Translations under genes and position numbers: made by a program
Source of the DNA: Anaeromyxobacter_A sp035538735
GTDB taxonomy: Bacteria; Myxococcota; Myxococcia; Myxococcales; Anaeromyxobacteraceae
DNA: 57,672 bases
Assembly (NCBI GenBank): GCA_035538735.1
Contig: DATLJU010000266.1
Location: forward strand, 1 to 57,672
Direction of reading: 5' to 3'
The notes under the pieces: model-generated
Told to the model about the DNA's origin: nothing
The model's input: the letters and a program-made list of their open reading frames with translations, nothing else
The model's database searches: none
In this document: one piece after another, positions 1-8,770 of the stretch
Layout: the number at the start of each line of letters is the position of its first letter
Numbering within the stretch: position 1 is the first letter of the stretch

Positions 1-1033
<1,033 letters not shown>

Positions 1034-1034
<1 letters not shown>

Positions 1035-1105
1035 GGCCCATCGCTTAACGGTAAAGCTGTCGGCTCATAACCGATCGGATCCAGGTTCGAATCCTGGTGG
1101 GCCCA
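1034..1105 (+). tRNA. tRNA with CAT anticodon (tRNA-Met elongator, or tRNA-Ile2)
   Basis: A complete 72-nt cloverleaf can be folded. The acceptor stem is GGGCCCA with TGGGCCC, the D stem GCTT/AAGC, the anticodon stem GTCGG/CCGAT with loop CTCATAA, and the T stem CCAGG/CCTGG with loop TTCGAAT; the discriminator base is A. The anticodon is CAT. CCA is not encoded. The D loop is short (7 nt). The acceptor pairs rule out an initiator tRNA, which normally has a mismatched first pair. Elongator Met and lysidine-modified Ile2 cannot be told apart from the anticodon alone. The first G of the tRNA is also the last base of the rpoD stop codon. Confidence 0.93.
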
Positions 1106-1132
1106 CACCGACGGGACGAGCAAAAAGAAACC

Positions 1133-1151
1133 GGGCGCGATAACAGCGCCC
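1133..1151 (+). terminator. Small GC hairpin after the tRNA
   Basis: GGGCGC and GCGCCC flank a 7-nt loop. There is no following T run, so this could be a processing or pausing hairpin rather than a true intrinsic terminator. Confidence 0.25.
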
Positions 1152-1168
1152 AGACGGAGGAAGCACCC

Positions 1169-1906
1169 TTGTCGTTGCGTGAGAAGCTGAAGGCGCTGGA
1201 GGAGCTGCAGCAGATCGACCTCGACGCGGGCGGGCTGCGCGGCGAGGCGGACACCATCCCGGCGCGCCGCGCCGAGATCGAGGCCGGCGTCGCGGCGGCC
1301 CGGAAGGCGTACGAGACCGAGAAGGCCCGCCTCGAGGACAACGAGCGGGAGCGCCGCCAGGTCGAGTCGCTGCTCGCCATGGAGCGCGACAAGGTGAAGA
1401 AGTGGGAGGGCCGCCTGGGCGAGATCAAGACGCCCCGCGAGTACGCCGCCCTCTCCCGCGAGATCGACATCGCCAAGAAGACCAACGAGAGCCAGTCCGA
1501 ACAGCTGAAGGTGCTCGCCGCCGCGGCGGGCGAGCTGAAGAAGGGCCTCGACTCGGCCGCCGACGCCCTCTCCGAGCGCGAGCTGGGCGCCCAGGACGAG
1601 CTTGCGGCGCTCGACAAGCGTGGCGCCGACTACGCGTCGAAGCTGTGCGAGCTCGACGGGCGGCGCGGAGAGGCCTCGAAGAAGGTCGACCCGGCGCTGC
1701 TGTCCCGGTACGAGAACATCAAGAGGCGCCGGGCCGGGGTGGCCGTCGCGCCGGTGGTGGGCAGCACCTGCCGCGGCTGCAACCGGCACATCCCGCCGCA
1801 GCTCAGCATCGTCCTCCAGCGGGCGGACTCGGTCGAGACCTGCCCCAACTGTAACCGCATCATCTACTCGGCCGAGGCGGTGAACCCGCCGGCCGCGACC
1901 GCCTAG
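1169..1906 (+). CDS. C4-type zinc-ribbon, coiled-coil protein (DUF164-like)
   Basis: A 245-residue soluble protein. Residues 1-180 are heptad-like and rich in Glu, Lys, Arg and Ala, predicting a long antiparallel coiled coil. The C-terminus carries a zinc ribbon with two CxxC knuckles, CRGCNRHIPP and CPNCNRIIY. This arrangement is typical of the conserved DUF164/zf-RING_7 family, whose proposed role is nucleic-acid binding; the exact function is not established. The start is set at TTG 1169 because a GACGGAGGA ribosome binding site lies 7-12 bases upstream and the family usually begins close to the coiled coil. It follows the tRNA and is followed 2 bp later by an RNase H gene, suggesting co-transcription. 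Confidence 0.8.
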   Translation: MSLREKLKALEELQQIDLDAGGLRGEADTIPARRAEIEAGVAAARKAYETEKARLEDNERERRQVESLLAMERDKVKKWEGRLGEIKTPREYAALSREIDIAKKTNESQSEQLKVLAAAAGELKKGLDSAADALSERELGAQDELAALDKRGADYASKLCELDGRRGEASKKVDPALLSRYENIKRRRAGVAVAPVVGSTCRGCNRHIPPQLSIVLQRADSVETCPNCNRIIYSAEAVNPPAATA

Positions 1907-1908
1907 TC

Positions 1909-2667
1909 GTGTCCGTCCTCGTCGATCTCCTGCGCTTCATCGCGGCGAACGAGCAGCTGCCCCGCACCCTGCAGCGCTACGCCGGCCACGACCGCGACAC
2001 GATCGGCAAGCTCATTGCCACCGCCGCCGATCGCCTCGAGGCCTCGGAGAAGGCCGCCGAGCCGGCCGGCGGCGCGCGCGGGAAGCCCGGCGCGCTCAAG
2101 GTCCGCAAGCAGAGCGAGGTCGAGCGCGCCGCGCGCCAGAGCGCGGAGGAGCTCGATGCCGCGATGAACGAGTCGAAGGCGGAGCGCGACCAGAAGAAGC
2201 GGCAGCGCGCCGCGGAGGCCGAGCGGGAGCGGGTCGAGGTCGCCGAGAAGGCCGTCGAGCTGCCGCCGCGGGTCCGCCTCTTCACCGATGGCGCGGCGCG
2301 GGGCAACCCCGGCCCGGCCGGCGCTGGGGCGGTCATCGTCAGCCCCGCCGGCCACATCATGGCCAAGATCGGCAAGTTCCTCGGCGAGAGCACGAACAAC
2401 GTCGCCGAGTACACCGGGCTCATCCTCGGCCTGAAGCGCGCCAAGGCGATGGGCATCAAGGAGCTCGACGTCTTCTCCGACTCCGAGCTGCTCGTGAAGC
2501 AGCTCGCCGGCGACTACGCCGTGAAGGCGGAGCACCTCCGGCCGCTGCACGAGGAGGCGCAGGCGCTCCTCAGGGCGTTCCCTCAGGTGCGGGTGGCGCA
2601 CATCCCGCGCGAGGAGAACGCGGCGGCGGACGAGATGAGCAACCGCGCCATCGACGAGAGGCTGTAG
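1909..2667 (+). CDS. RNase HI-domain protein with N-terminal extension
   Basis: A 252-residue protein whose C-terminal half (about residues 122-252) is an RNase HI fold. The visible catalytic signatures are LFTDGAARGNPGPAG (first Asp), NNVAEYTGL (Glu), VFSDSELLVKQL (second Asp) and NAAADEMSN (last Asp). Such enzymes cut the RNA strand of RNA-DNA hybrids. The N-terminal 120 residues are helical and highly charged and resemble no domain I can name; they may mediate partner binding. The GTG at 1909 is two bases after the upstream stop, consistent with translational coupling. The stop codon sits inside a 54-bp tandem duplication. Confidence 0.85.
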   Translation: MSVLVDLLRFIAANEQLPRTLQRYAGHDRDTIGKLIATAADRLEASEKAAEPAGGARGKPGALKVRKQSEVERAARQSAEELDAAMNESKAERDQKKRQRAAEAERERVEVAEKAVELPPRVRLFTDGAARGNPGPAGAGAVIVSPAGHIMAKIGKFLGESTNNVAEYTGLILGLKRAKAMGIKELDVFSDSELLVKQLAGDYAVKAEHLRPLHEEAQALLRAFPQVRVAHIPREENAAADEMSNRAIDERL

Positions 2668-2760
2668 GGCAGAGCTCTTCCCGCGCCGCTCGCCGCCTCC
2701 TCTCCTGACGAGACGCTGTAGGGCGGGGGCTCGTCCCCCGCCGCTTGCCGCCTCCTCTCC
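2653..2760 (+). repeat. 54-bp tandem duplication spanning the RNase H stop codon
   Basis: Copy 1 (2653-2706) and copy 2 (2707-2760) both start GACGAGA, contain CTGTAGGGC and end GCCGCCTCCTCTCC. Copy 1 includes the last codons (DERL) and stop of the RNase H gene; copy 2 is untranslated and has the better-preserved GC palindrome. Confidence 0.85.
2718..2744 (+). repeat. Dispersed 27-bp GC palindrome, copy 1
   Basis: Begins GTAGGGC; palindromic arms GGCGGGGG and CCCCCGCC surround a 5-nt CTYGT centre. Further copies lie at 40328, 43780 and 46196, and a degenerate one at 2665. Confidence 0.8.
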
Positions 2761-2899
2761 CTTTCCCTCCTCCTCCTTCTCCGGAGGAGAGGGGTGGGGG
2801 GGCTCGTTTCCCTCACTCGGCGTCAGCGTGACCCGCGTCTCGTCCACGGTCGCCACGCGCCAGTGGGAGAGGCTCGGGGAGAGGGGCTGCGTACCGTCG

Positions 2900-2928
2900 T
2901 TGGCTCTTCGCGCCCGGGGGTGTTAGAT
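2900..2928 (+). promoter_or_regulatory. Candidate sigma-70 promoter of rnpB
   Basis: TTGGCT (2900-2905) and TTAGAT (2923-2928) are separated by 17 bp. The implied start at about 2935 coincides with the 5' strand of the rnpB P1 helix. The -10 match is only moderate. Confidence 0.45.
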
Positions 2929-2934
2929 CGGTTC

Positions 2935-3364
2935 CGCCGGAGCCGCCTGGGCGTACGCGTCGACCTGCAGGGCATGGGGTCGCCGAGGAAAGTCCGGGCA
3001 CCACAGGGCAGGGTGCCGGCCAACGGCCGGTCGGAGCGATCCGCAGGACAGTGCCACAGAGAACAGACCGCCGAACGCTGCCGTGAGGCAGGCGTGGCAA
3101 GGGTGAAACGGTGCGGTAAGAGCGCACCGCACGCCGGGTGACCGGCGCGGCAAGGCAAACCCCACCCGGTGCAAGAGCGAATAGGGAGGCATCGCCCGCG
3201 AGGGCGTGACCCGCGCGCGAGCGAGGGTCGAAGACCGGCCCGGTCGGAGCCTCCGGGTACAGCTCGCTGGAGACGCGCGGCAACGCGCGTCCGAGAGGAA
3301 TGTGCGCCGCCGCTGGCTGAGAGGTCGGCGGGACAGAACCCGGCTTAGAGGGCGGCTCCGGCAC
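2935..3364 (+). ncRNA. rnpB: RNase P RNA (class A)
   Basis: This is the catalytic RNA that removes tRNA 5' leaders together with protein RnpA. Conserved blocks appear in the correct order: GAGGAAAGTCCGGGC, ACAGAGAACAGACCGCC, GGTGCGGTAAGAGCGCACCG, GAGCGAATAGGGAGGC and ACAGAACCCGGCTTA. The terminal P1 helix is perfect over 12 bp: 2936-2947 (GCCGGAGCCGCC) pairs with 3351-3362. This defines the ends to within a few bases. All open frames across this stretch are therefore spurious. The 3' end is duplicated twice downstream, indicating use as an integration target. Confidence 0.95.
3339..3362 (+). repeat. Candidate attachment site 1 (authentic rnpB 3' end)
   Basis: A 24-bp block starting CCCGGCTTAGAGGGC within rnpB. 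It is repeated exactly at 6103-6126 and with two mismatches at 9255-9278, all in the same orientation. Confidence 0.75.
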
Positions 3365-3384
3365 TTCCGCTGTTATCACGGGGG

Positions 3385-4010
3385 CTAGAAGAGGGTCAGC
3401 GGATGATCTGGCCGATGTGTGGCCAATCGCGACCGCCCAGCGATGAGACTGCAGCCTCGACGGCAGACAGGATCGCGTCCTCGATCGCCAAGCCGATCTG
3501 TGTCCATCCCAGCGGGGCGGCTGTCGAGGCGTCGGGCCGGCCCAGGTGGGCCGCAGTGCAGGATCTACTGTGTGTCAAAGCCAGCTTACGCCTGAGCCGC
3601 AGGCGTGGCGTGAGGCCGTGAGTCAGGCTTCTGCCTGATGCCTGCCCGAACCGCCAGAATCGCCCCTGGATCGACGGAACGTGAGCCACCCGCTGTCCTG
3701 GCTCAGTTCGATGCCGATCGTGATCAGGAGGCCGCCGGCTCGCGCTGCATGTGCCTTCCACGCAGCGCTCGTGACGCTTCATGAACTCGTCGATCTACTC
3801 GCGCTCCATGGCTGCGATGGCCTTGAGCAGCTTCGTCGCGAGCGTGCCGATGGTCCTCGCTGATCTCTCCAGCTTCGAGCCTGCGAGCTGTGGCGGCGAG
3901 CCAGCTCTTCACGTTTCGGCAGAGCGAAGCTTACGGCCTCTGTGTTCTCACAGGCAGGCAAGCGCATAAACGAAAGGCCCCAGTCAAATGGGAGCTTCAC
4001 TGCCTGCAAG
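3385..4010 (-). pseudogene. Decayed sequence after rnpB, possible gene remnant
   Basis: No intact gene is visible between rnpB and 4118. On the minus strand one frame reads coherently as KLERSARTIGTLATKLLKAI, then AMERE, an in-frame TAG (near 3795), then IDEFMKRHERCVEGT and onward to a stop at 3396. This looks like a protein interrupted by a nonsense mutation and further upstream stops. Base composition is less GC-rich than in the flanking genes. I do not recognise the family. Its position next to the attachment site makes a degraded mobility gene possible, but no integrase or transposase motif can be seen. Confidence 0.25.
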
Positions 4011-4018
4011 CTCGGTTA

Positions 4019-4034
4019 GCGATCAGTGGTGCAT
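4019..4034 (+). repeat. Direct repeat flanking the 98-residue ORF, copy 1
   Basis: GCGATCAGTGGTGCAT, preceded by CTCGGTTA. The same 16-mer recurs at 4509-4524 with a similar 8-nt lead. Confidence 0.7.
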
Positions 4035-4117
4035 GTGCCCGCTTGTTCCCCTGGCTTCCAGTTGTCGGTGGCGCTGACGGTTGCCGGAAGGAATCGCTGG
4101 ACAGTAGATCGGCACCC

Positions 4118-4414
4118 ATGTCGGAGAAGAACCTTGATGCGTTGATGGCCGAGCTACACGAGGACCTGAAGCGGGCGCTCATGAAGTACGGCACGACCGC
4201 CGAGGACATCGACTTGAGCGGCGACGAGAGCCCCATGCTCGGCTCGCTCTGGGAATTCGCATACTATGCGGCGCTGATCGCATCCAGCGGTGGCGTGCCG
4301 GAGAAGGACTTACTCGCGATCGCGAGCGACCAGTTCAAGCGCGTTCAGCAGGCAATCGGGAAGAAGAGTGAAACGCCCCTGAGCTTCGACGCGCCGGGAA
4401 TGAATTGGTGGTAG
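4118..4414 (+). CDS. Small acidic protein of unknown function
   Basis: A 98-residue protein starting at ATG 4118. It is acidic and mostly helical (LDALMAELHEDLKRALMKY, then WEFAYYAALIASSG) and ends in a Trp-Trp pair. No signal peptide, membrane segment or recognised motif is seen. There is no strong Shine-Dalgarno sequence upstream; the start is chosen because the protein-like sequence begins there. It lies inside the first rnpB-flanked segment, between two 16-bp direct repeats, in DNA of visibly lower GC. It is probably horizontally acquired cargo. Confidence 0.5.
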   Translation: MSEKNLDALMAELHEDLKRALMKYGTTAEDIDLSGDESPMLGSLWEFAYYAALIASSGGVPEKDLLAIASDQFKRVQQAIGKKSETPLSFDAPGMNWW

Positions 4415-4686
4415 TGACCATGAAATGAGTGAGCAATCAGCCTGACGAAAACAAAGAACGGCCCCAGACCGAAGTCCAGGGCCGTCGCTCTCACTGTGAT
4501 GTCGGTCTGCGATCAGTGGTGCATCGGCTCGCCAGCGTTCACTGTCACGGAGCCTGCCTCGCTCACGCTCGGTCGCTGAAGCGCGGTGCGGCTCGGCATG
4601 CCAGGCGTGTCCTCACTCAATAATCTCTTGCTGGCACCCTGTGGACACGCCCACCATCTCGTTAGCAGCGAGGGGGCGGCGGTGGA
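4415..4686. other. Non-coding gap with one hairpin
   Basis: No gene is supported here. A hairpin (ACGGCCC at 4458-4464 with GGGCCGT at 4479-4485) could end transcription of the upstream small gene, but no T run follows. The second direct repeat lies in this gap. Confidence 0.5.
4509..4524 (+). repeat. Direct repeat flanking the 98-residue ORF, copy 2
   Basis: Same 16-mer as at 4019, preceded by GTCGGTCT. Confidence 0.7.
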
Positions 4687-5778
4687 ATGAGGTCGCCCGT
4701 GGAATTCGGTGCCCTCGAATTCATGCCGGATGCTGTGGTCGTGGTCGACCACCTCGGCATCATCTGCTTCATCAACCGGGCAGGCGAAGCCCTATTCGGT
4801 TACGAACGGAGCGAGCTTATCGGGCGACCGGTTGAAGTCCTGCTCCCCTCCCGTTTCCGGCTGAAGCATCGAATCGATCGAGAGGCATATGCTGCTGCCC
4901 CACGAGTCCGGCCCATGGGGCTCGGCCTCGAACTTCGAGGTCTGACCAAGGATGGCCACGAGGTCGAGATCGAAATCAGTCTCTCTCCGGTAGAGTTCGA
5001 CGCACAACTCACGCTTGCCGCTGTTCGCGACGTGAGCGAGCGCAAGCGACTTGAAGAGCAGGCGCGGCAGGCAGAGAAGGCACAAGAGGAGGTCCGCCGT
5101 CGAGACGAGGTGCTCGCGGTCGCCTCGCATGAACTGCGCGGCCCGGTAGGAGTCGTCCAGCTCCAGCTCGGCGTACTGCAGCGAACCGCCGGCGACACTA
5201 TCCACGAACTCACCGGAATGATGGAGCGCATGCGGAAAGTAGAGAGCAACGCCCGTCATCTTGCGCGGCTCGTTGACGACCTCCTGGACATGAGACAGCT
5301 ACAGGGCGGAACCCTACCGCTACAGGCCGAAGAAGCGGACCTCGCGGAGCTGACCCGCGATGCGGTCGAGCGTGTGCGGGAGCCCGTCGAGCGGACCGGG
5401 GCTACCCTGACATTGCTTGCGCCTGTCGCCGTCAGAGGTCGGTGGGACCCGATACGCATCGAGCAGGTTGTCACCAACCTCGTCGCGAACGCAGCGAAGT
5501 TCGGTCAGGGCAAGCCGATTGTCGTGGAGGTGGAGAGCGAGGGGGACCGAGCGCGAATCACCGTCACCGACCAGGGCATCGGCATCGCGACGCGGGACCT
5601 GGAGCGCATCTTCGAGCGTTTCGAGCGGGTGGCTCCGAGTTCAGGAGGGCTTGGCCTCGGGCTCTATATCGCTCGACAAATCGTCCTGGCGCACGGCGGT
5701 CGTATCCTTGTGCGCAGTGCGGTCGGGAGTGGAGCGACCTTCACGGTCGAGTTACCGCGCGAAACGAGAAGTGCCTGA
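4687..5778 (+). CDS. PAS-domain sensor histidine kinase (orphan)
   Basis: A 363-residue soluble kinase. Residues 8-120 form a PAS sensor domain (FMPDAVVVVDHLGIICFINR, then a PAC-like VRDVSERKRLEEQ). A short coiled-coil linker leads to a HisKA domain with the phosphoacceptor His148 in VASHELRGPVG. The HATPase domain shows the N box (NLVANAAKFG), G1 (DQGIGIA), F box (IFERFER) and G2 (GLGLGLY). There is no transmembrane segment, so it should sense a cytoplasmic cue. No response regulator is adjacent, so its partner is unknown. It is the only large gene of the first rnpB-flanked segment. Confidence 0.88.
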   Translation: MRSPVEFGALEFMPDAVVVVDHLGIICFINRAGEALFGYERSELIGRPVEVLLPSRFRLKHRIDREAYAAAPRVRPMGLGLELRGLTKDGHEVEIEISLSPVEFDAQLTLAAVRDVSERKRLEEQARQAEKAQEEVRRRDEVLAVASHELRGPVGVVQLQLGVLQRTAGDTIHELTGMMERMRKVESNARHLARLVDDLLDMRQLQGGTLPLQAEEADLAELTRDAVERVREPVERTGATLTLLAPVAVRGRWDPIRIEQVVTNLVANAAKFGQGKPIVVEVESEGDRARITVTDQGIGIATRDLERIFERFERVAPSSGGLGLGLYIARQIVLAHGGRILVRSAVGSGATFTVELPRETRSA

Positions 5779-6052
5779 TCGTACTGCGCCCCACAACGTT
5801 GTTTCGGCGGCGCTTGCGACGCGCACCAATCCAAGTCGCCGCAAGCGGTGCGGCTGGCCTCGGTCTACGCTGATGGCGGACGGATCAGGCGGAGCGAGGC
5901 CATGCTGCTGGCCGCGATCTCCGCGGTGGGCGCGCGCAGGATCACGGCCCGCCCGTCGCCGTGGTTTGGCTGATGTCTGGCCTAAGTCTGGGCAGAGGGG
6001 CCTACCGCGAGATGTCCAGTGGTATCTGCTGAAACGCTGGAACCCCTGAAAC
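5779..6052. other. Non-coding gap after the histidine kinase
   Basis: No credible gene is seen on either strand; frames here lack a start signal and coherent protein character. It leads into an inverted repeat and a copy of the rnpB 3' end. Confidence 0.4.
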
Positions 6053-6089
6053 GACTACTCCAGACCACAGAGAGTGATCTGGAGTAGTC
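6053..6089. repeat. Perfect 12-bp inverted repeat beside attachment site 2
   Basis: GACTACTCCAGA (6053-6064) and TCTGGAGTAGTC (6078-6089) with a 13-nt spacer. Outside it CAGTGG (near 6017) and CCACTG (6089-6094) extend the symmetry. It could be a terminator stem or a recombinase arm site. Confidence 0.6.
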
Positions 6090-6102
6090 CACTGAGGGCG
6101 TC

Positions 6103-6126
6103 CCCGGCTTAGAGGGCGGCTCCGGC
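6103..6126 (+). repeat. Candidate attachment site 2 (copy of rnpB 3' end)
   Basis: Exact 24-bp copy of 3339-3362, preceded by CGTCC as in copy 3 instead of the rnpB-specific bases. It marks the junction of the two tandem segments. Confidence 0.75.
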
Positions 6127-6271
6127 GTTTCACTCGAGTTGTCGCTGGATCGGGCGGATGGGGAGAGGTCGAGCCGGCATCACGGAAGGTGAGGCATGCC
6201 TCTCGGTGTACTTTCGACACGCGGGACCGCGACCTGCGGCAGCTGCGTGCGCGGACGCTGAAGAGGACCGA

Positions 6272-6297
6272 CCCCGCGATCCTTTCGGATGGCGGGG
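6272..6297 (-). terminator. Hairpin downstream of the cytochrome gene
   Basis: CCCCGCGATCC and GGATGGCGGGG pair over 11 positions with one mismatch around TTTC. It lies 22 bp after the cytochrome stop; no T run. Confidence 0.45.
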
Positions 6298-6319
6298 CCG
6301 GTGAAGGCCAGATGAGCAC

Positions 6320-8770
6320 CTAGTTTCCGTGGAAGTTGATGGGGTCCGCGCTCGCGCCCTTTCCGTGGCAGATGGTGCACGTCTCCACGCCGGCACCGCC
6401 CTTCTGTGTGGCGCTGTCGATGGCGGCCTGCGTGAGGCCCGGGCTGACGATGACGCTCGTCCCGACGGTCGCCGCGCCGACGGCGCCCATCTGGGCCATG
6501 TGCGCGGTGGCCTGCGCCGCCTGATGACACGACGAGCAGACCGCCGCCACGGGCGTCGTGCGCAGGTACGTGCTCTGGTCGCCGGAGCCGGCCGTCGTGG
6601 CGGAGCCGCCGGTCGTGATCGTCACCCCGTTCACGACCCCAATATCGGCGCTCGGGTACGGGTTCGCGTCGGCGTGGCATACGACGCAGCGGCCGACGGA
6701 GTTGCCCTCCGGGAATTGCACGTCCCGGAAGTCGTTGGGGGCCGGAGGCCCAGCGCCCAGCGCCGTTCCGGTGAACCCGTAGATGACGATCCCCTGCGTG
6801 AAGGGCGGGGTCGAGCCGCTGTGGATGCCATGGATCAGCGCCGCGAAGTGGATCGGCTGCTCCGTCTTGCTGTCGATCCCCGGGGCTGTGCCGACCGGAA
6901 GCGGACGCTGCGTGACGTCCGTCGCCTCCGTGTTGTGACACACGACGCACGCGTCGATGTTGTCGTTCCGGTTGGCGCCGTGGGCCTGGAGCATCCCGTG
7001 GCACTTGTCGCACTTCTGGATGTCCACCACGACTCGCCGCGACTGGGCCTTGGCGTCGGTGATGGCGAAGAACATCGAGTCGGTCCGGATGGCCGTCGCG
7101 CCGGGGGCGGAGTCGAGGTGGCCCTCCAGGACCGCGACGCCCGACCCGACCGCGTCCCCTGGGACGGTGGTCGGCAACGTCGCCGTGTAGGTGCCGTCGG
7201 CGTTCTTCACCACGGTCGCGGGGCTCGCCGCGAGGCCGGCCAGGACGTCGAAGGAAACGGGCTGGCCGGGTGCCGGACCGGCCACGATGGATCCGAAGCC
7301 GGCCGTCGCTCCGCTTCCGGAGTTGGTCCAGTCCTCACCCTTCTTCACCGTCCAGCCGAGGTCGATCACGAGTCGCCTGCCCGCGTTGATCCAGAGCGGA
7401 TCGGTCGTGACGTCCATCGGCGCGTTGTTGTTCGCGGGGTTCGTGACCGAGAAGGTGACGACCGGTTTCGAGCCCGGACTCCCTCCCGTCACGCTCGTGA
7501 TCTTGAGGACGGCCGCCTGGGTCGTGGCGGTCGGGGCGAGAAGGGGGTGCACCTTCGTCACGGGGAACGTCGCGCTCGCGGCCGTGCCGTGGCATTGCGA
7601 GCAGCTGCCGTCCGAGACCACGCCTCCACGGTGCGCGAGATAGCCGGGCGGCGGCGCCTGGCTGAAGCTCGTCCGGTCGTGGCACGCGCCGCAGGCCTCG
7701 ATCGAGATCTGGGTCTTCCAGTAGTCGGAGCCCGTGCCGGAGGAGACGGTGTGGCAGACGTTGCAGTTGCCCGTGTCCTGGGGGAAGCCGACGAACGTGT
7801 AGTCGGTGCCGTTGATGACGATCGTGCCGGGCGTCGCGCCGGGGATGGGCGTGCCGTCGAGCTGCGTGCCGGTCACGCTGGGCAGGTCTCCGCCCTGGTG
7901 GATCTTGTGGATCATCACGCGGAAGTCGAGCGAGGTCGAGTTCACGCTCTTGGCGTTGGGATCAGGCAACGCGGCGTTGTGGCAGGTGACGCAGTACTCG
8001 GTGCTGAGCCGCTTCCCGCCGTGGTGGGCGAGGTCGCGGTGGCACTGGTTGCAAGCCGTGGTGTCCACGACGGCGCGTGCGTTGCCGGCCTGGATCTGCG
8101 CGCCACCGGGCGCGAGGTCGGCCCAGCCGTCGAAGATGGCGTGGGTGGGGTCGGTCGTGCTCGGGTTGTTCTGTATCCCGATGCGGGTGACGGCCGCCGG
8201 GTCGTACGGCTCGGTCACGGCCGCCGTGGCGGAGGGCGCCACTTGCTTGCTGAGGTCGTTCTTGAACGTGTAGGTGCAGGACCCGTCGCCGTTGTCCTTG
8301 AGCGTCCCGACGACGGTGTTGCGGCTGCCCTCGGTCGTCGGGAGCGTGGACGTCCCGGAGAGCACGTTGATGTAGTTCTGCCACCGCTTCGTGCCGGGGC
8401 TCGACGAGTCGTCGACGAGCTTCGCGACCGTGAAGTTCGGCGTGAAGGCCGCCAAGCCGCTGCTGCCGCCGCCGGCGCAGGTCCCCGCCGCCTGCGTGAA
8501 CGCGGCGTCGGTGAAGAGCTTGTAGGTGACTACCGGGGCGCCACCCGACGAGCTCCCGCTGGGGATGTTCGCCGAGGTGAACTGGGCGTAGAGCCGCGGC
8601 GGGGCGAGCGCGGCGCCACCCGGCGTCACCCCGCCGTCGGGACTCGAGGCAGTACCCGGAGGTCCCGGGGGTCCTGGGGGTCCCGCAGGACCCTTATCAC
8701 CCGTGCACGCTAGACCAATCGCCACTGCGCATGCCACCCACGGACCGCTCCAACCGATGTGCTTGGTCAT
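6320..8770 (-). CDS. Decaheme OmcA/MtrC-family c-type cytochrome lipoprotein
   Basis: An 816-residue secreted multiheme cytochrome. The ATG at 8770 precedes a lipoprotein signal peptide (VACAVAIGLACTGDKG, lipobox Cys near residue 22), directly followed by a collagen-like GPAGPPGPPGPPG stretch. Ten CxxCH heme motifs are present: CNQCH, CVTCH, CNVCH, CGACH, CSQCH, CDKCH, CVVCH twice, CSSCH and CTICH. They fall into two groups of five separated by a beta-rich domain, the architecture of outer-surface OmcA/MtrC proteins. The expected role is electron transfer to extracellular acceptors such as metal oxides or humics. No MtrA/MtrB-like porin partner is in the window. The gene lies between two copies of the rnpB 3' end, suggesting acquisition by integration. 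Confidence 0.92.
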   Translation of the reverse strand: MTKHIGWSGPWVACAVAIGLACTGDKGPAGPPGPPGPPGTASSPDGGVTPGGAALAPPRLYAQFTSANIPSGSSSGGAPVVTYKLFTDAAFTQAAGTCAGGGSSGLAAFTPNFTVAKLVDDSSSPGTKRWQNYINVLSGTSTLPTTEGSRNTVVGTLKDNGDGSCTYTFKNDLSKQVAPSATAAVTEPYDPAAVTRIGIQNNPSTTDPTHAIFDGWADLAPGGAQIQAGNARAVVDTTACNQCHRDLAHHGGKRLSTEYCVTCHNAALPDPNAKSVNSTSLDFRVMIHKIHQGGDLPSVTGTQLDGTPIPGATPGTIVINGTDYTFVGFPQDTGNCNVCHTVSSGTGSDYWKTQISIEACGACHDRTSFSQAPPPGYLAHRGGVVSDGSCSQCHGTAASATFPVTKVHPLLAPTATTQAAVLKITSVTGGSPGSKPVVTFSVTNPANNNAPMDVTTDPLWINAGRRLVIDLGWTVKKGEDWTNSGSGATAGFGSIVAGPAPGQPVSFDVLAGLAASPATVVKNADGTYTATLPTTVPGDAVGSGVAVLEGHLDSAPGATAIRTDSMFFAITDAKAQSRRVVVDIQKCDKCHGMLQAHGANRNDNIDACVVCHNTEATDVTQRPLPVGTAPGIDSKTEQPIHFAALIHGIHSGSTPPFTQGIVIYGFTGTALGAGPPAPNDFRDVQFPEGNSVGRCVVCHADANPYPSADIGVVNGVTITTGGSATTAGSGDQSTYLRTTPVAAVCSSCHQAAQATAHMAQMGAVGAATVGTSVIVSPGLTQAAIDSATQKGGAGVETCTICHGKGASADPINFHGN

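Noticed and set aside
2813..3379. Open minus-strand frames across 2813-3379
   Set aside because: They are antisense to the RNase P RNA, whose conserved blocks and P1 helix are unmistakable.
3385..4010. An integrase gene beside the attachment site
   Set aside because: No tyrosine or serine recombinase motif can be read in any frame; only a degraded unidentified frame is seen.
4019..4524. Integron attC sites around the small orphan gene
   Set aside because: The repeats lack the RYYYAAC and GTTRRRY core sites and the long imperfect inverted symmetry of attC.
6329..8713. A plus-strand frame of 794 codons
   Set aside because: Antisense to the decaheme cytochrome, which has ten heme motifs and a lipoprotein signal.
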